From: Paenilisteria rustica
GTDB lineage: Bacteria; Bacillota; Bacilli; Lactobacillales; Listeriaceae
Reading direction: 5' to 3'
NCBI RefSeq assembly: GCF_013820765.1
Contig: NZ_JABJVM010000005.1
Span: forward strand, 124,001 to 188,000
DNA length: 64,000 bases
Part shown: positions 9,942 to 19,195 of the stretch, in pieces
Numbering within the stretch: position 1 is the first letter of the stretch
Layout of the letters: each line of letters begins with the position of its first letter
Notes under the pieces: generated by a model
Seen by the model: the letters and a program-made list of their open reading frames with translations, nothing else
Databases searched by the model: none
What the model was told of the DNA's origin: nothing
Made by a program: the position numbers and the translations under genes

Positions 9942-11713
9942 TGACTGAATTTAAACGTATCTGCCGCTTTTTCTGGCACTATCTCAAAGCTTACAAGTTG
10001 CAACTGACCGTGATTATTATCGCGATTATCGGTGCTACTTATTTACAAGTCAAGGCTCCTGAGTATATCGGGAAAGCCATTCAAGAACTGGCAACGTATG
10101 CGCAACGCCTCTTCACAACTGGTGTGGATGACAAAACAGATTTCGTTCATATTATTTGGATGCTTATCCTGTTTTACGTCTTGCTTGCCGCAGCAACATT
10201 TATTCAAACCATCTTGATGGCTGGTGTTTCTGGTCGTGCGACAAACCGGATGCGTATCGGATTGTTCCGCAAAATGGAGAAATTATCGATTCGTTTCTTC
10301 GACGGACATAAAGATGGCGAAATGCTTAGCCGTTTTACAAGTGATTTGGATAACATCTCAAACACGCTGAACCAAGCGCTCGTACAAGTTTTGTCGAACG
10401 TTGCGTTAATGATTGGTGTTATTATCATGATGTATCAACAAAACGTGAAACTCGCAACTGTAACGCTGCTAATGGCCCCAATTGCGATCATCATTGCCGC
10501 GTTGATTATCCGCAAAGCTCGTAAATATGTCGATATGCAACAAGATCGTCTTGGCGAACTAAACGGTTATATCGATGAAAAAATTTCTGGTCAAAAAATC
10601 GTCATCACAAATGGCTTGGAAGAAGAAACAATTGAAGGCTTCGTGAAACATAACAACATCGTGAAAGACGCAACCTTTAAAGGCCAAGTTTACTCCGGTT
10701 TACTTTTCCCAATGATGCAAGGTATTTCACTGATTAATACGGCTGTCGTTATTTTCTTCGGTGGTTATCTAGCTCTTGATGGTAGTATCGAACGTGCCGC
10801 AGCTCTAGGTTTGATCGTTATGTTCGTACAGTATTCACAACAATTCTATATGCCACTGACACAAATCTCGTCCCAGTACAGCATGCTTCAACTTGCCATC
10901 ACTGGTGCACGTCGTGTTAGTGAAATTTTTGACGAAGAAGAAGAAGTGGAACGTAAAGATTTGAAAACAATCGATGGCGTTCATCAAAGCGTGAAGCTGC
11001 AAAATGTGGATTTCGCGTATACACCTGAAAAACCAGTCCTCAAAAATGTTTCAATTGACGTTGAAAAAGGTAAAATGGTCGCTCTCGTTGGTCCAACTGG
11101 TTCTGGTAAAACAACCGTCATGAACTTGCTAAATCGTTTCTACAATGTAGATAACGGCGCGATTTTGTTTGACGATGTGGATATTCGCGACATCAAACTC
11201 GCTTCCCTTCGTAAACAAGTTGGTATCGTGTTGCAAGATTCTGTCCTTTTCTCTGGTACAATCCGCGATAATATCGTGTTTGGTAACCCAGAAGCAACAG
11301 ATGCCGAAGTTACAGATGCCGCAAAACAAGCGAACATTCACGACTTTATCATGACGCTTGAAAATGGTTATGAAACAGAAATCACGGATGAGAACAACAT
11401 TTTCAGTGTTGGTCAAAAACAATTGATTAGTATCGCGCGTACGATCATTACGAACCCGTCCCTGCTTATTCTGGATGAGGCGACAAGTAATGTCGATACC
11501 GTAACCGAGAGCCGCATCCAAAAAGCGATGGATAACGTTATCTCGGGCCGTACTAGTTTCGTCATTGCCCACCGTTTGAAAACGATTCTTGATGCCGATC
11601 ATATTGTGGTCTTACATCAAGGTGAAGTTATCGAACAAGGTACGCATGAATCATTACTGAAAGAAGAAGGTTTCTACTCAGAGTTGTATCATAATCAGTT
11701 TGTGATCGAATAA
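9941..11713 (+). CDS. ABC multidrug-type exporter, catalytic half-transporter
   Basis: A 590-residue partner of the preceding gene, translationally coupled through a TAATG overlap. It has N-terminal membrane domain (about 20-330) and ATPase domain with Walker A GPTGSGKT near residue 384, Walker B ILDEATS with the catalytic Glu, and a canonical H-loop (VIAHRLKT). The signature is degenerate (FSVGQKQL rather than LSGGQ). Combined with the first half, one composite ATP site is normal and one is degenerate, the hallmark of heterodimeric exporters. The gene ends just before a strong terminator, so the operon is two genes. Confidence 0.88.
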   Translation: MTEFKRICRFFWHYLKAYKLQLTVIIIAIIGATYLQVKAPEYIGKAIQELATYAQRLFTTGVDDKTDFVHIIWMLILFYVLLAAATFIQTILMAGVSGRATNRMRIGLFRKMEKLSIRFFDGHKDGEMLSRFTSDLDNISNTLNQALVQVLSNVALMIGVIIMMYQQNVKLATVTLLMAPIAIIIAALIIRKARKYVDMQQDRLGELNGYIDEKISGQKIVITNGLEEETIEGFVKHNNIVKDATFKGQVYSGLLFPMMQGISLINTAVVIFFGGYLALDGSIERAAALGLIVMFVQYSQQFYMPLTQISSQYSMLQLAITGARRVSEIFDEEEEVERKDLKTIDGVHQSVKLQNVDFAYTPEKPVLKNVSIDVEKGKMVALVGPTGSGKTTVMNLLNRFYNVDNGAILFDDVDIRDIKLASLRKQVGIVLQDSVLFSGTIRDNIVFGNPEATDAEVTDAAKQANIHDFIMTLENGYETEITDENNIFSVGQKQLISIARTIITNPSLLILDEATSNVDTVTESRIQKAMDNVISGRTSFVIAHRLKTILDADHIVVLHQGEVIEQGTHESLLKEEGFYSELYHNQFVIE

Positions 11714-11714
11714 G

Positions 11715-11750
11715 AAACAGCGCATCCTTTCACGGGATGCGCTGTTTTTC
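11715..11750 (+). terminator. Rho-independent terminator of the ABC operon
   Basis: A 13-bp perfect stem (AAACAGCGCATCC / GGATGCGCTGTTT) with a short loop followed by a T run, starting right after the stop codon. The stem is symmetric enough to serve the convergent YeiH gene as well. Confidence 0.9.
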
Positions 11751-11755
11751 TGCGG

Positions 11756-12748
11756 TTAAAAGAATAATTTGCTTGCCGTAATTGATAATGCGAGTAGCGC
11801 TACCGAACCAATTGTAGCCGCGAGAAAGACACGTCCACCACGACGAATAATCACTTGAAAATTCACGCTCATTCCAAGCCCTGCCATCGCCATTCCGAGG
11901 CAAAGGTACGCCAGTGAAACAAGGCCATCTAATAAACTTGCTGGCATCGCGATAAACGTGCCGATTGCGCTTGTTAATAAGAATCCACCCATAAACCACG
12001 GAATCGGTAATTTCGCCTTTTCATCTGATGTTCCTCGTGTTTTGCGTTGCGCGATGATTCCAACAATCAAAGCAACTGGTGCGAGTAATAAGACACGAGA
12101 TAATTTCATGATAATCGAAGCATCAAGCGCCTCCGTTCCGCCTGCCCCGCCTGCTGCAACTGCATGTGCAATTTCATGGAGCGATGAACCTGTCATGACA
12201 CCAAATTGGGTCGGCGTCATGCCAAGTACAGGTTTTAAAGCCACTTCGATTAGCGTAAATACCGTCCCCAAAATCGCGACAACCGCAACTGCCAGTACCG
12301 CGTCATCGTTCTTCGCCTTCAATTGCGGCGACACTCCCATGACCGCAGCCGCTCCGCAAATCCCACAACCACAAGCCGTGAGCATGCCGAGCGTACTCTC
12401 TACTTTCAGCCATTTGCAGAGGAAATATACCGTTACAATCGTGAACGCGACGACAACAATCGCGAGGACAATCGTTTTTATCCCCGAATCCGCCAACGCC
12501 TCTAAATTCAAGCGAAACCCGAGCAAAATAATTCCCAATCGTAAAAATTTATTTGATATAAAACTTGTTCCCGGTTGTGCGCTAACGACAAGTTGCCCGC
12601 TCACTTGCACCAACATGCCTAGAACCAGCGCCAAAACAAGTGCTCCAACCAATTGCAAGCCTGGTAATAGCGCCAAATATTTACCCGCTAATGAGCACCC
12701 CAGCGTCACGCCAACCCCAATCCAAAAACCTTTTTCTTTCCATTTCAT
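11756..12748 (-). CDS. YeiH/UPF0324-family putative sulfate exporter
   Basis: A 330-residue membrane protein with about ten hydrophobic segments, beginning MKWKEKGFWIGVGVTLGCSL. Conserved YeiH features are visible: GIILLGFRLNL, the CGCGICGAAAV motif, and SLHEIAHAVAAG. The family (PSE, UPF0324) is annotated as putative sulfate exporters; direct transport evidence is limited. A LysR regulator is divergent, the classical arrangement for yeiH/yeiE and for cysL-like regulators, so substrate-responsive control is likely. It is convergent with the ABC operon. Confidence 0.85.
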   Translation of the reverse strand: MKWKEKGFWIGVGVTLGCSLAGKYLALLPGLQLVGALVLALVLGMLVQVSGQLVVSAQPGTSFISNKFLRLGIILLGFRLNLEALADSGIKTIVLAIVVVAFTIVTVYFLCKWLKVESTLGMLTACGCGICGAAAVMGVSPQLKAKNDDAVLAVAVVAILGTVFTLIEVALKPVLGMTPTQFGVMTGSSLHEIAHAVAAGGAGGTEALDASIIMKLSRVLLLAPVALIVGIIAQRKTRGTSDEKAKLPIPWFMGGFLLTSAIGTFIAMPASLLDGLVSLAYLCLGMAMAGLGMSVNFQVIIRRGGRVFLAATIGSVALLALSITASKLFF

Positions 12749-12827
12749 TCTCCATTCATCTCCTATTTTTCGTCCTAATATAGTATACTTAAATTATCAT
12801 CACTTTAGTAAAGGAGGCACGCATCAC

Positions 12828-13646
12828 ATGTTCCAATGGCTCCAAACCTTTATGGCCGTTTTTGAAGTGAAAAATTTCACCAAAGCCGCCGAAAAGCTGT
12901 TTATCTCCCAGCCGACCGTTTCCTTACATATTCAAAAATTAGAAGAACTCACCGGTTCAGACCTGTTTTTTCGCAATGGCCGCAATCATGCAATACCAAC
13001 CGAAAGCGCCAAACTGCTCTACTTGCGCGCAAAGCAACTCAATTCACTATGGGAAACTAGCTTGAATGATATAAAACAACTCCAAGGTAACACCCGCATT
13101 ACTTATCATATCGGCGCGTCTCAAACGATTGGCGTGTATTTGCTACCTCAAGTTTTACCACCACTGCAAAAAGCTTTTCCAAATCACGATTTTGTCGTTC
13201 ATATCGCTAATTCGACGATTATTTTTAATAAGGTGGAAACGCGTGACTACCAAGTCGGGCTCGTCGAATCACCAATGATTGCACCACTAATTGAACGCGC
13301 TGTGTTCTCCTATGATTCGCTTGTTTTAGCGGGTAATCAGGATAGTGAGTTGTGGCTACTGCGTGAATCGGGTTCGGGAATTCGCGCCTATACGGAACAG
13401 TTTTTTCAACAAGAAAATATTATTCCGGAGCAAAAGATGGAAATCGCGAGCAATGAGGCCATTTTGAATATGTTACAACAAGGATTCGGCAAAACGCTTT
13501 TATCCAATTTGAGCATCCGCGATACGGTCATTTTCCCAACACCCGAACCGATTAAGCGCGCACTTTTCCAAATTCATCATTCTGAATTTCCGCAAGATGA
13601 GGTCCAAATCGCTATGTATGAACTTTTGTTGGATACGTTTCGTTAA
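12828..13646 (+). CDS. LysR-family transcriptional regulator
   Basis: 272 residues from the ATG at 12828, set by AAGGAGG at 12811-12817; the frame is open far upstream but that part only mirrors yeiH. The N-terminal winged helix (MFQWLQTFMAVFEVKNFTKA, SQPTVSLHIQKLE) is the standard LysR DNA-binding domain. The C-terminal part is a periplasmic-binding-protein-like effector domain. It is a little short compared with the usual 290-300 residues, mainly at the C terminus. Divergence from yeiH suggests it activates that gene, as CysL/YeiE-type regulators do. Effector unknown. Confidence 0.88.
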   Translation: MFQWLQTFMAVFEVKNFTKAAEKLFISQPTVSLHIQKLEELTGSDLFFRNGRNHAIPTESAKLLYLRAKQLNSLWETSLNDIKQLQGNTRITYHIGASQTIGVYLLPQVLPPLQKAFPNHDFVVHIANSTIIFNKVETRDYQVGLVESPMIAPLIERAVFSYDSLVLAGNQDSELWLLRESGSGIRAYTEQFFQQENIIPEQKMEIASNEAILNMLQQGFGKTLLSNLSIRDTVIFPTPEPIKRALFQIHHSEFPQDEVQIAMYELLLDTFR

Positions 13647-13744
13647 TCTCTACTCTTAGAATACAGATATTTGAGCAATAAGTAAAATAGATATTTTAAA
13701 TACTTAACATTATATAAATAAATATTAAAAAAGAGCTATTGTCA

Positions 13745-13999
13745 ATGAACTTACAGCTATCAACGAAGGATTTAATTTTTCCAGGGGTGTTAGTAGTACT
13801 TTTATTTCTGTTATTTAAAACGCCGGATATGGCTCAGGGCATGACCTACAACCATTTCAACTGGGCGTTGGAAGATGGGGTCAATCCTACAGAGTATGCA
13901 CAGAGGCTTTGGATGACGTTTATTTCTACAGCTGCGATTATACTTGTACTTTGTGTAGCCACCATTGTTATATGGAAGGAAGCTGGTAAAAATGAATAA
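13745..13999 (+). CDS. Small two-segment membrane protein, unknown function
   Basis: An 84-residue protein with two predicted membrane segments (about 10-26 and 56-78) and a short extracytoplasmic loop. I recognise no family. The ATG at 13745 has a weak AAGAG site; a TTG two codons earlier is an alternative. Its last 8 bases overlap the ancestral start of the next gene (ATG at 13992), so the two look translationally coupled. Confidence 0.5.
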   Translation: MNLQLSTKDLIFPGVLVVLLFLLFKTPDMAQGMTYNHFNWALEDGVNPTEYAQRLWMTFISTAAIILVLCVATIVIWKEAGKNE

Positions 14000-14462
14000 G
14001 CAAAGATTTTGAAAGATTATTGATACATGTATGAAGCGCTCTCAAGGTGATTTTGAACTGTATAAGGAGCAATTGGAGAAGCATTTGAGTCAGCTAAGCA
14101 TCGAAAATTTGGTGAAATGGCAGCTGATTTTTGACGAATATCTGGAAGTTTCTAATACAGAACGATTATGGGCGGCAGCTTACTTGTTGAACGATGGAGT
14201 CAGCGAGGATATGGACGCTTTAGATGAAGAATCTTTGGCGGAGTTCGAAGAGATTATGTACGTCGCAGGCTACGTCTATGCTGAAAAAATTGGAGATGAC
14301 GATGATAAGCGATTTTTTGTAGCTTGTGAGGAATTTGCGCTGACGGAAGTCGAAAAGCAGGAAATATTGCGAAATATCAGGCTTCCGGATGATTCAGACT
14401 GGGATGAAGAGGATAACTTGATGCCAATTTTCCCTAATATTACAGCGTTTAAAGGATACTGA
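13992..14462 (+). pseudogene. DUF4240-like gene with in-frame TGA at codon 7
   Basis: Reading from the ATG at 13992, which has a good ribosome site (GGAAGGAAG), gives MNKQRF, then TGA (14010-14012), then KIIDTCMKRSQGDFELYKEQ and onward in the same frame to 14462. From memory DUF4240 proteins start with a short segment ending FW-x-LID, so TGA most simply replaces a Trp codon TGG. The rest matches the family (LWAAAYLLNDG, EFEEIMYVAGYVY). The stretch between LLNDGVSED and the acidic C terminus seems about 25 residues shorter than usual. Downstream translation could restart at the ATG at 14031 (143 residues), but that start has no ribosome site. Most likely inactive; function of the family unknown. 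Confidence 0.65.
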
Positions 14463-14464
14463 AA

Positions 14465-14883
14465 ATGAATAAAACACTTGAACCTATGCAAAAGAACGAT
14501 GAACCTATCCTTCAAAATTTGGTTCAACTGTATAATTATGAGTTTAGTGTGTATGCGGATACCATTAAAGTGAACACGGATGGTCTCTTTAAGCTGATGG
14601 ATCTGACAAATTATTGGACGGATGCTGAATACCATGCTTTTTTCATTAAATCCGATGGCGCGTTTTGCAGATCAAGAATAATTATCCCGCGCAAGCTTTT
14701 TGGTGGAAAGTTATTTCGGGGTACACTGGTGACCAGTATTTTAAGAAGTATGATGCGAGGGATGATCGAAGTTCAGTACAGGAGTTTGATATGAAAAAAA
14801 GTGTTTCTAGAATAATAAATACCGTTCCACTATTACGGTGGCAAAAAATCTTATTTCATTTTTATCTATTAATTTCAAAATAA
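14465..14883 (+). pseudogene. GNAT acetyltransferase remnant with internal deletion and frame change
   Basis: The first part (from the ATG at 14465, ribosome site AAAGGA) reads as the N-terminal half of a GNAT protein: LEPMQKNDEPILQNLVQLY up to YHAFFIKSDG. After about 14655 this frame becomes meaningless. Another frame then continues as a GNAT C terminus: WRVLQIKNNYPAQAFWWKVI followed by YTGDQYFKKYDARD. In intact relatives about 50 residues, including the acetyl-CoA-binding loop, lie between these parts. So an internal deletion that also changed frame has destroyed the gene. It follows the broken DUF4240 gene by 2 bases. Confidence 0.65.
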
Positions 14884-15000
14884 TTTGGAAATACACAGAT
14901 TTTTTTGCACCAAAGTCCATATGTGTTGTGTTATAATTATTAAGTGAAATCTTTAACATTATTAAACTACACATATCATTGATTATAAAGGAGAATTATT

Positions 15001-16020
15001 ATGGGATTCAGATCTAGAAAAAGTATTAACTTAGGCGGAGGATTTAGGGTTAATGTAAGCAAAAGTGGCGTTGGTTATAGCTGGGGAGGGAAGGGGTATA
15101 GAGTAACAAAAACGGCTAGAGGTGGCACGAGAACGACCTTTTCAATTCCAGGAACAGGCATCTCACATGTAAGTGAGACTAGGAAAAATAATGAATCCAA
15201 TCACACAAAGAATCCTAATTTCTATGTAGAAGACGGTCAAAGTACAGAGACTATTAATGTACAAGATTACCAGCCAGCAGAATACAAAGACCTACTCGAC
15301 AATATCAAGAAAGTCCAAAATCTCAATTTGCTCAGCATCATTTTAATATGCACCCTTGTGTTAGCTGCAACAATGCCTGTATTTATCCTTACGAGTATAG
15401 CAGGAATTGTTTTAAAAATCTATGTACATACAAAATTAGCAATTACACTAGATTACACATTTGATGAAGAAGCTAAGAAATCCTATAGTAGTTTGTGTGA
15501 AATATGGATGAGTTTAAATGAAAATAAAAAATTTTGGCAAACGATTTCAGAAAATCAGCTTAACCAAAAAATAAGCGGCGGGGCTTCACGTGGTGTGAGC
15601 AGGATTCCCTCAAAAGCCATTACGAAAACGCCGTATTTTATCAAAACAAATATTAAACTTTTTGGCCTACAATTACGTAAACAGAAGTTATTCTTCCTAC
15701 CAGATAAACTACTAGTTGTCTCCGGTAGGAAAGTCGGTGCTTTAAATTATTCAGATATTCGAATGGCATTAGGAACAACCAATTTTGTTGAAACTGACCC
15801 AGTTCCGAAAGATGCACATATCCTTGGGAATACGTGGCTAAAAGTTAATAAAAATGGCTCCCCTGATAAAAGATTCAAAGATAATCGGCAAGTACCTGTA
15901 TGCGAGTACGGAGCTGTTCAAATCGAATCAGGAAATGCTTTACATGTCGAATTATTATGTTCCAACTCTACTACAATCAAAAAAATGGAAAACCTGGCTC
16001 TAAAAGTATTTAGCAAATAA
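15001..16020 (+). CDS. DUF4236-domain membrane-associated protein
   Basis: A 339-residue protein with AAAGGAG ahead of the ATG. The first 55 residues are a DUF4236 domain: GFRSRKSINLGGGFRVNVSK, then SGVGYSWG, ending with the FSIPGTGIS pattern. Two adjacent hydrophobic segments near 112-148 suggest membrane anchoring, followed by a soluble domain of about 190 residues without a family I recognise. DUF4236 is common in mobile and phage-derived regions and has no assigned function. It sits alone between two decayed genes and the SUKH cluster, with its own AT-rich leader. Confidence 0.75.
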   Translation: MGFRSRKSINLGGGFRVNVSKSGVGYSWGGKGYRVTKTARGGTRTTFSIPGTGISHVSETRKNNESNHTKNPNFYVEDGQSTETINVQDYQPAEYKDLLDNIKKVQNLNLLSIILICTLVLAATMPVFILTSIAGIVLKIYVHTKLAITLDYTFDEEAKKSYSSLCEIWMSLNENKKFWQTISENQLNQKISGGASRGVSRIPSKAITKTPYFIKTNIKLFGLQLRKQKLFFLPDKLLVVSGRKVGALNYSDIRMALGTTNFVETDPVPKDAHILGNTWLKVNKNGSPDKRFKDNRQVPVCEYGAVQIESGNALHVELLCSNSTTIKKMENLALKVFSK

Positions 16021-16055
16021 ATTAAGCTGTCTAGTGTGCCACATTATTGGTAATA

Positions 16056-16102
16056 AATTAACAAGGCATTAAGCGAAAATACAGCTCAATGTCTTGTTAA
16101 TT
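16056..16102. terminator. Inverted repeat between convergent genes
   Basis: A 15-bp arm (AATTAACAAGGCATT, 16056-16070) pairs with 16088-16102 with one mismatch. It lies between the stop codons of the DUF4236 gene and the leftward SUKH cluster, as expected for a shared terminator, but there is no long T run. Confidence 0.5.
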
Positions 16103-16117
16103 CGGTATCTCAGCAAC

Positions 16118-16588
16118 CTATTCTAGACGGTTGATAAGCTCTTCAAAACTGTTTGCCACAAAATATACTACTGGATCTAATTCTCCAGATTCTTCATGAT
16201 TCCAAACGCATAATTTGGGTGCATCTACTGATTCTCTATAATCCAAACATAGGTAATCTCCTGCAAATAATATCGCGATTGGTAACAAGTCTACACCTAC
16301 TAAGTCCTCATTATCTGTTAGCCTCTCTTCGATTCTTGTGAGCGTAACATCTATATCATATTCTCCTAGATTATTACCCTCAGTATCCTCCAATACACAT
16401 AAAAATCGGTCAATTGCATATGAATGATTATTAGCCACAAATGATTTTTCGATTGGGATTCCGCCATTATTTTCAATTAACAAAGCTTTGTATTTTATTG
16501 GAAGTTTAATCCCCCACATATTTTCCTCGTTGCTTACTATGTCTTCTGTAGGTAATGGTAATACGACTGAACCTTTTTCTATGCGCAT
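16118..16588 (-). CDS. SMI1/KNR4 (SUKH) family immunity protein
   Basis: A 156-residue SUKH-type protein: WGIKLPIKYKALLIENNGG is the characteristic helix and N-G-G turn, and DLLPIAILFAGDYLCLDYR the central acidic strand. SUKH proteins are the commonest immunity proteins of polymorphic toxins and often neutralise HNH-superfamily nucleases. I chose the ATG at 16588 (GGAG six bases upstream); a GTG at 16600 is possible. It is the last gene of the leftward toxin cassette, downstream of two other SUKH genes. Which one protects against the local toxin cannot be told from sequence. Confidence 0.8.
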   Translation of the reverse strand: MRIEKGSVVLPLPTEDIVSNEENMWGIKLPIKYKALLIENNGGIPIEKSFVANNHSYAIDRFLCVLEDTEGNNLGEYDIDVTLTRIEERLTDNEDLVGVDLLPIAILFAGDYLCLDYRESVDAPKLCVWNHEESGELDPVVYFVANSFEELINRLE

Positions 16589-16600
16589 TTTATACTCCAC

Positions 16601-16942
16601 TCACTTTTTCTTGCTTGCATCTTTTTTATACTTCTCAATTAACTTGCAACCACTTATATCCTTACAGATTTCATTCCCAGCAGGATCGTCAGCAATAGAA
16701 ATGAAACCATCTGGTATTTCACCCTCCAATATTTCAAATGTCTCACCTAGATCCCCTGATTCTTCTCCAATACCGTAAAATTTATTGACTAAGCTAACGC
16801 CTTCATCGTCTGATATTATAAAATTAGATTTTTCAGGGTATCCACCATTAAATTCAAGCAAGAAAGCCTTATATTGTGGTGGTAATTGTAACTTATATTT
16901 AGTCTCGAATAATTCAATGTCATTACTGGTTATTTTATTCAT
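16601..16942 (-). CDS. SUKH family immunity protein, C-terminally shortened
   Basis: 113 residues, closely related to the next upstream gene up to residue 91 (both contain SLVNKFYGIG, EIPDGFISI and DPAGNEIC). After NEIC the sequence switches to a short lysine-rich tail (KDISGCKLIEKYKKDASKKK), while the paralog continues about 35 residues longer with the FWVHD strand. This looks like an internal deletion joining the middle to the extreme C terminus. The ATG follows the TAA of the upstream gene directly. Function as immunity protein is doubtful. Confidence 0.65.
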   Translation of the reverse strand: MNKITSNDIELFETKYKLQLPPQYKAFLLEFNGGYPEKSNFIISDDEGVSLVNKFYGIGEESGDLGETFEILEGEIPDGFISIADDPAGNEICKDISGCKLIEKYKKDASKKK

Positions 16943-17389
16943 TTACTTTTCATCATCTTCATATAAATTATCCAAAAACGAATTAAAATCAGGACTTAAT
17001 AAAAACATATTATCCATTTCTAACTCCAACTCCATGTCATGTACCCAAAAATAAACTTGACCTTCATACTCACTATTCTTAGTACCTAGGCAAATTTCGT
17101 TTCCCGCTGGATCGTATCCTATAGAAATAAATCCGTCTGGGATTTCGCCATCTAAATTGTCAATAACTCTATCTAGATTGCCTTGCATATCACCAATACC
17201 ATAAAATTTATTAACTAGACTGTTACCATTCTCAGAGGATATGTTAAATACAGCTTGCTTAGAGTATCCACCATTATATTTTAACAAAAAATCAATATAA
17301 TCCTTTGGCAACCCAATATTATGTCTTTTTTCAAATGCTAGAATATCTTGTTCCGTGCTTTTGCCATTCGGGCTTATCATTTCAAACAT
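16943..17389 (-). CDS. SMI1/KNR4 (SUKH) family immunity protein
   Basis: A 148-residue SUKH protein with the full fold: helix LPKDYIDFLLKYNGGY, strands VFNISSENGNSLVNKFYGIG, EIPDGFISIGYDPAGNEICL, VYFWVHD and a C-terminal helix FNSFLDNLYE. It is the first gene downstream of the toxin (18-bp gap, GGAG before the ATG), the usual place for the cognate immunity gene. Inferred role: binds and blocks the C-terminal nuclease of the preceding LXG protein in the cytoplasm. Confidence 0.85.
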   Translation of the reverse strand: MFEMISPNGKSTEQDILAFEKRHNIGLPKDYIDFLLKYNGGYSKQAVFNISSENGNSLVNKFYGIGDMQGNLDRVIDNLDGEIPDGFISIGYDPAGNEICLGTKNSEYEGQVYFWVHDMELELEMDNMFLLSPDFNSFLDNLYEDDEK

Positions 17390-17407
17390 TTTTAATCTAC
17401 TCCTTCA

Positions 17408-18877
17408 TTACTTTTTCCATTGATTTTTCCCATTTATAGTCGATTGACCACCTATATGTTTAAATTGTTGATGAACATCAAAATCAACAAGAATCATTGT
17501 TGTACCGTCTTCATGATGATGCCAAGTGTACCCTTCCGGAGCTCTGGACAGAGTTGGTACAGGTGGATTTGAATCTTTGTTTAGTCCTGCCAATTCATTA
17601 GCTGCTTTAAAATCAGCTTGTGGATTTTTAGGACTCATTACTTTTATTTGAACAGGCTTGATACTCGGGTGACTATAATCCGTAAAATCAGGATAACCAT
17701 CTGGGTATCTCACCGTCTGACCGTTCTTGTTGGTATAACTCCATGTGCCCTTACTATCGATAGCAATACTGCCACCTTTTTTAATCCATTTCTCTGGTAC
17801 TGGCGAGTTCATTGGCTTCGTCGCCATGATTTTCTTACTAATATTTTTCATTTCTAAATCTTTGGTTGCTTTGATTTTCAAGTCACTTTGTATCTTGCTG
17901 AAACTACTCTTCGGAACTTTAATACCTCTGCCTTTCATTGCAACAGCACCGAGCAGCACTGCCGATATGATAGAAAAGCTTTGCGCCTTAGTGATTGGTT
18001 CTCCTGTAAGTAGATTGTAACCTTCCATTGCAGCTAGCATGTATTCTGTTTCAAAATCGATATCCGCGTCTTCCACTTCGCGCTTAATTGTACCATCTTT
18101 TAAGCCGTCATTATAGGCGATTGTTGCTCTTGCAGATTCTTGATCTGTCACGCCATTCTTGCTTAAAATCCAGTAACAACCCTCTAATGTCTTCGTGTAG
18201 TCATCGAAATTATACGTTTTCTTCGGCTTCTTCTCTGGTACTAGATGATTCAGCCAACCTAATTGCATTTTGCTGGAATCATAGGTGTGCGTCGTGCCGT
18301 TGAACGCTTTTCCAGCTAGGATTTCATTCACGCCAGTCTTGACCTGATACATCCGCGTCAAGACGTCATCCATCATATTCATGTGACTATGCTCAAAATC
18401 CAGATACCTCTCTAAAATCTTGATTTCTTCTTTGATTTGCATCATCGACGTTTCCAGTCCCAGCTTCATGCCTATCTGTTGTCCGAGGTTCAAATTGCCC
18501 GTCATCGAATCTATCGCATACGTGAAGTCATCCAACAGATTTTCTGACCGCCTAATTTCAGCGTACAGCGCGTCCAATTTATCCGAATCCAATCGCGAGT
18601 CAAACGCATCATCCACCTGCGATTCAAAATCCTGCACATACTTCTTCAAAATCCGATCTGCCTCGCTCAAACACTCAATCGTCGTGTCTACGATAGGATA
18701 ATGCACCGTTTCATAATAGCTTTTCGCACTATCAACAAACTCGCCCTTAATCTCACCGTCCGCCACTAATTTCGCGACGGCTTTTCGATAATCGTCTAGT
18801 GCATCCCGTAATCGCTCGCTTTCTCGTAAAAATTGCCCCACGAAATAGCGTACTTCTCCAATCTCAATCCGTGGCAT
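17408..18877 (-). CDS. LXG-domain polymorphic toxin with C-terminal WHH/HNH-type nuclease
   Basis: 489 residues from the ATG at 18877 (GGAGG nine bases upstream; an in-frame ATG at 18883 is too close to it). Residues 1 to about 210 are a helical LXG domain (MPRIEIGEVRYFVGQFLRES, many E/D/K-rich coils), the targeting module for type VII secretion. A middle part (about 280-340) includes a hydrophobic SFSIISAVLLGAVAM stretch. The C-terminal 60 residues carry GYTWHHHEDGTTMILVDFDV and then HQQFKHIGG, the W-H-H plus H-x-G-G pattern of HNH/Endonuclease VII-superfamily toxins. Known LXG proteins kill competing Gram-positive cells. Accessory genes lie upstream, SUKH immunity genes downstream. No secretion machinery genes are in the window. 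Nucleic acid target is an inference. Confidence 0.85.
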   Translation of the reverse strand: MPRIEIGEVRYFVGQFLRESERLRDALDDYRKAVAKLVADGEIKGEFVDSAKSYYETVHYPIVDTTIECLSEADRILKKYVQDFESQVDDAFDSRLDSDKLDALYAEIRRSENLLDDFTYAIDSMTGNLNLGQQIGMKLGLETSMMQIKEEIKILERYLDFEHSHMNMMDDVLTRMYQVKTGVNEILAGKAFNGTTHTYDSSKMQLGWLNHLVPEKKPKKTYNFDDYTKTLEGCYWILSKNGVTDQESARATIAYNDGLKDGTIKREVEDADIDFETEYMLAAMEGYNLLTGEPITKAQSFSIISAVLLGAVAMKGRGIKVPKSSFSKIQSDLKIKATKDLEMKNISKKIMATKPMNSPVPEKWIKKGGSIAIDSKGTWSYTNKNGQTVRYPDGYPDFTDYSHPSIKPVQIKVMSPKNPQADFKAANELAGLNKDSNPPVPTLSRAPEGYTWHHHEDGTTMILVDFDVHQQFKHIGGQSTINGKNQWKK

Positions 18878-19176
18878 GCGCATCAGCCTCCTTCGATGCA
18901 AACTTGGCTCGTTGGTGCGCTCGACGTGATTCCTGTATCGCATCATCCACGGCGTACATCTGTTTTTTCCGCTTCTGCCATTCTTCTGTCATGGTCTCTT
19001 CGACAAGTCCTAATCGGCTGCCGTGACTGGTTTCCCTGCCACGCATCCTGAAAAGTATGCAAAACATTCTCTTGCGCCCGTTTCGCTTTTGAAAACAATT
19101 GCTCCAACTCTTCAAACTGCCGCTCTTTCTTGATTTGTTCTTTCCAAACCTCTTCTTCTCGTTGTCTTGGCTGCAT
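18864..19176 (-). pseudogene. DUF3958-like LXG accessory gene, frameshifted
   Basis: From the ATG at 19176 (AAGGGG upstream) the frame encodes a helical, charged protein up to FQDAWQGNQS. It then loses sense, while a second frame carries on with GSRLGLVEETMTEEWQKRKK and ends EADAHATD at 18864. This overlaps the toxin start by 14 bases. The total span is 313 nt, one base off a multiple of three, so a single-base indel near 19010-19025 explains it. The joined product of about 103 residues has the length, coiled-coil character and gene position of DUF3958-type proteins, which bind LXG domains as targeting partners. If the indel is real, export of the toxin may be impaired; a sequencing error is possible. 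Confidence 0.7.
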
Positions 19177-19195
19177 TTCTATGTATCCCCTTTAT

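Noticed and set aside
11129-11602. 157-codon minus-strand frame inside the ABC gene
   Set aside because: Covers conserved ATPase motifs on the opposite strand; no independent evidence.
11958-12827. Extended N terminus of the LysR frame reaching back over yeiH
   Set aside because: It is antisense to yeiH; the AAGGAGG site and the HTH start define the ATG at 12828.
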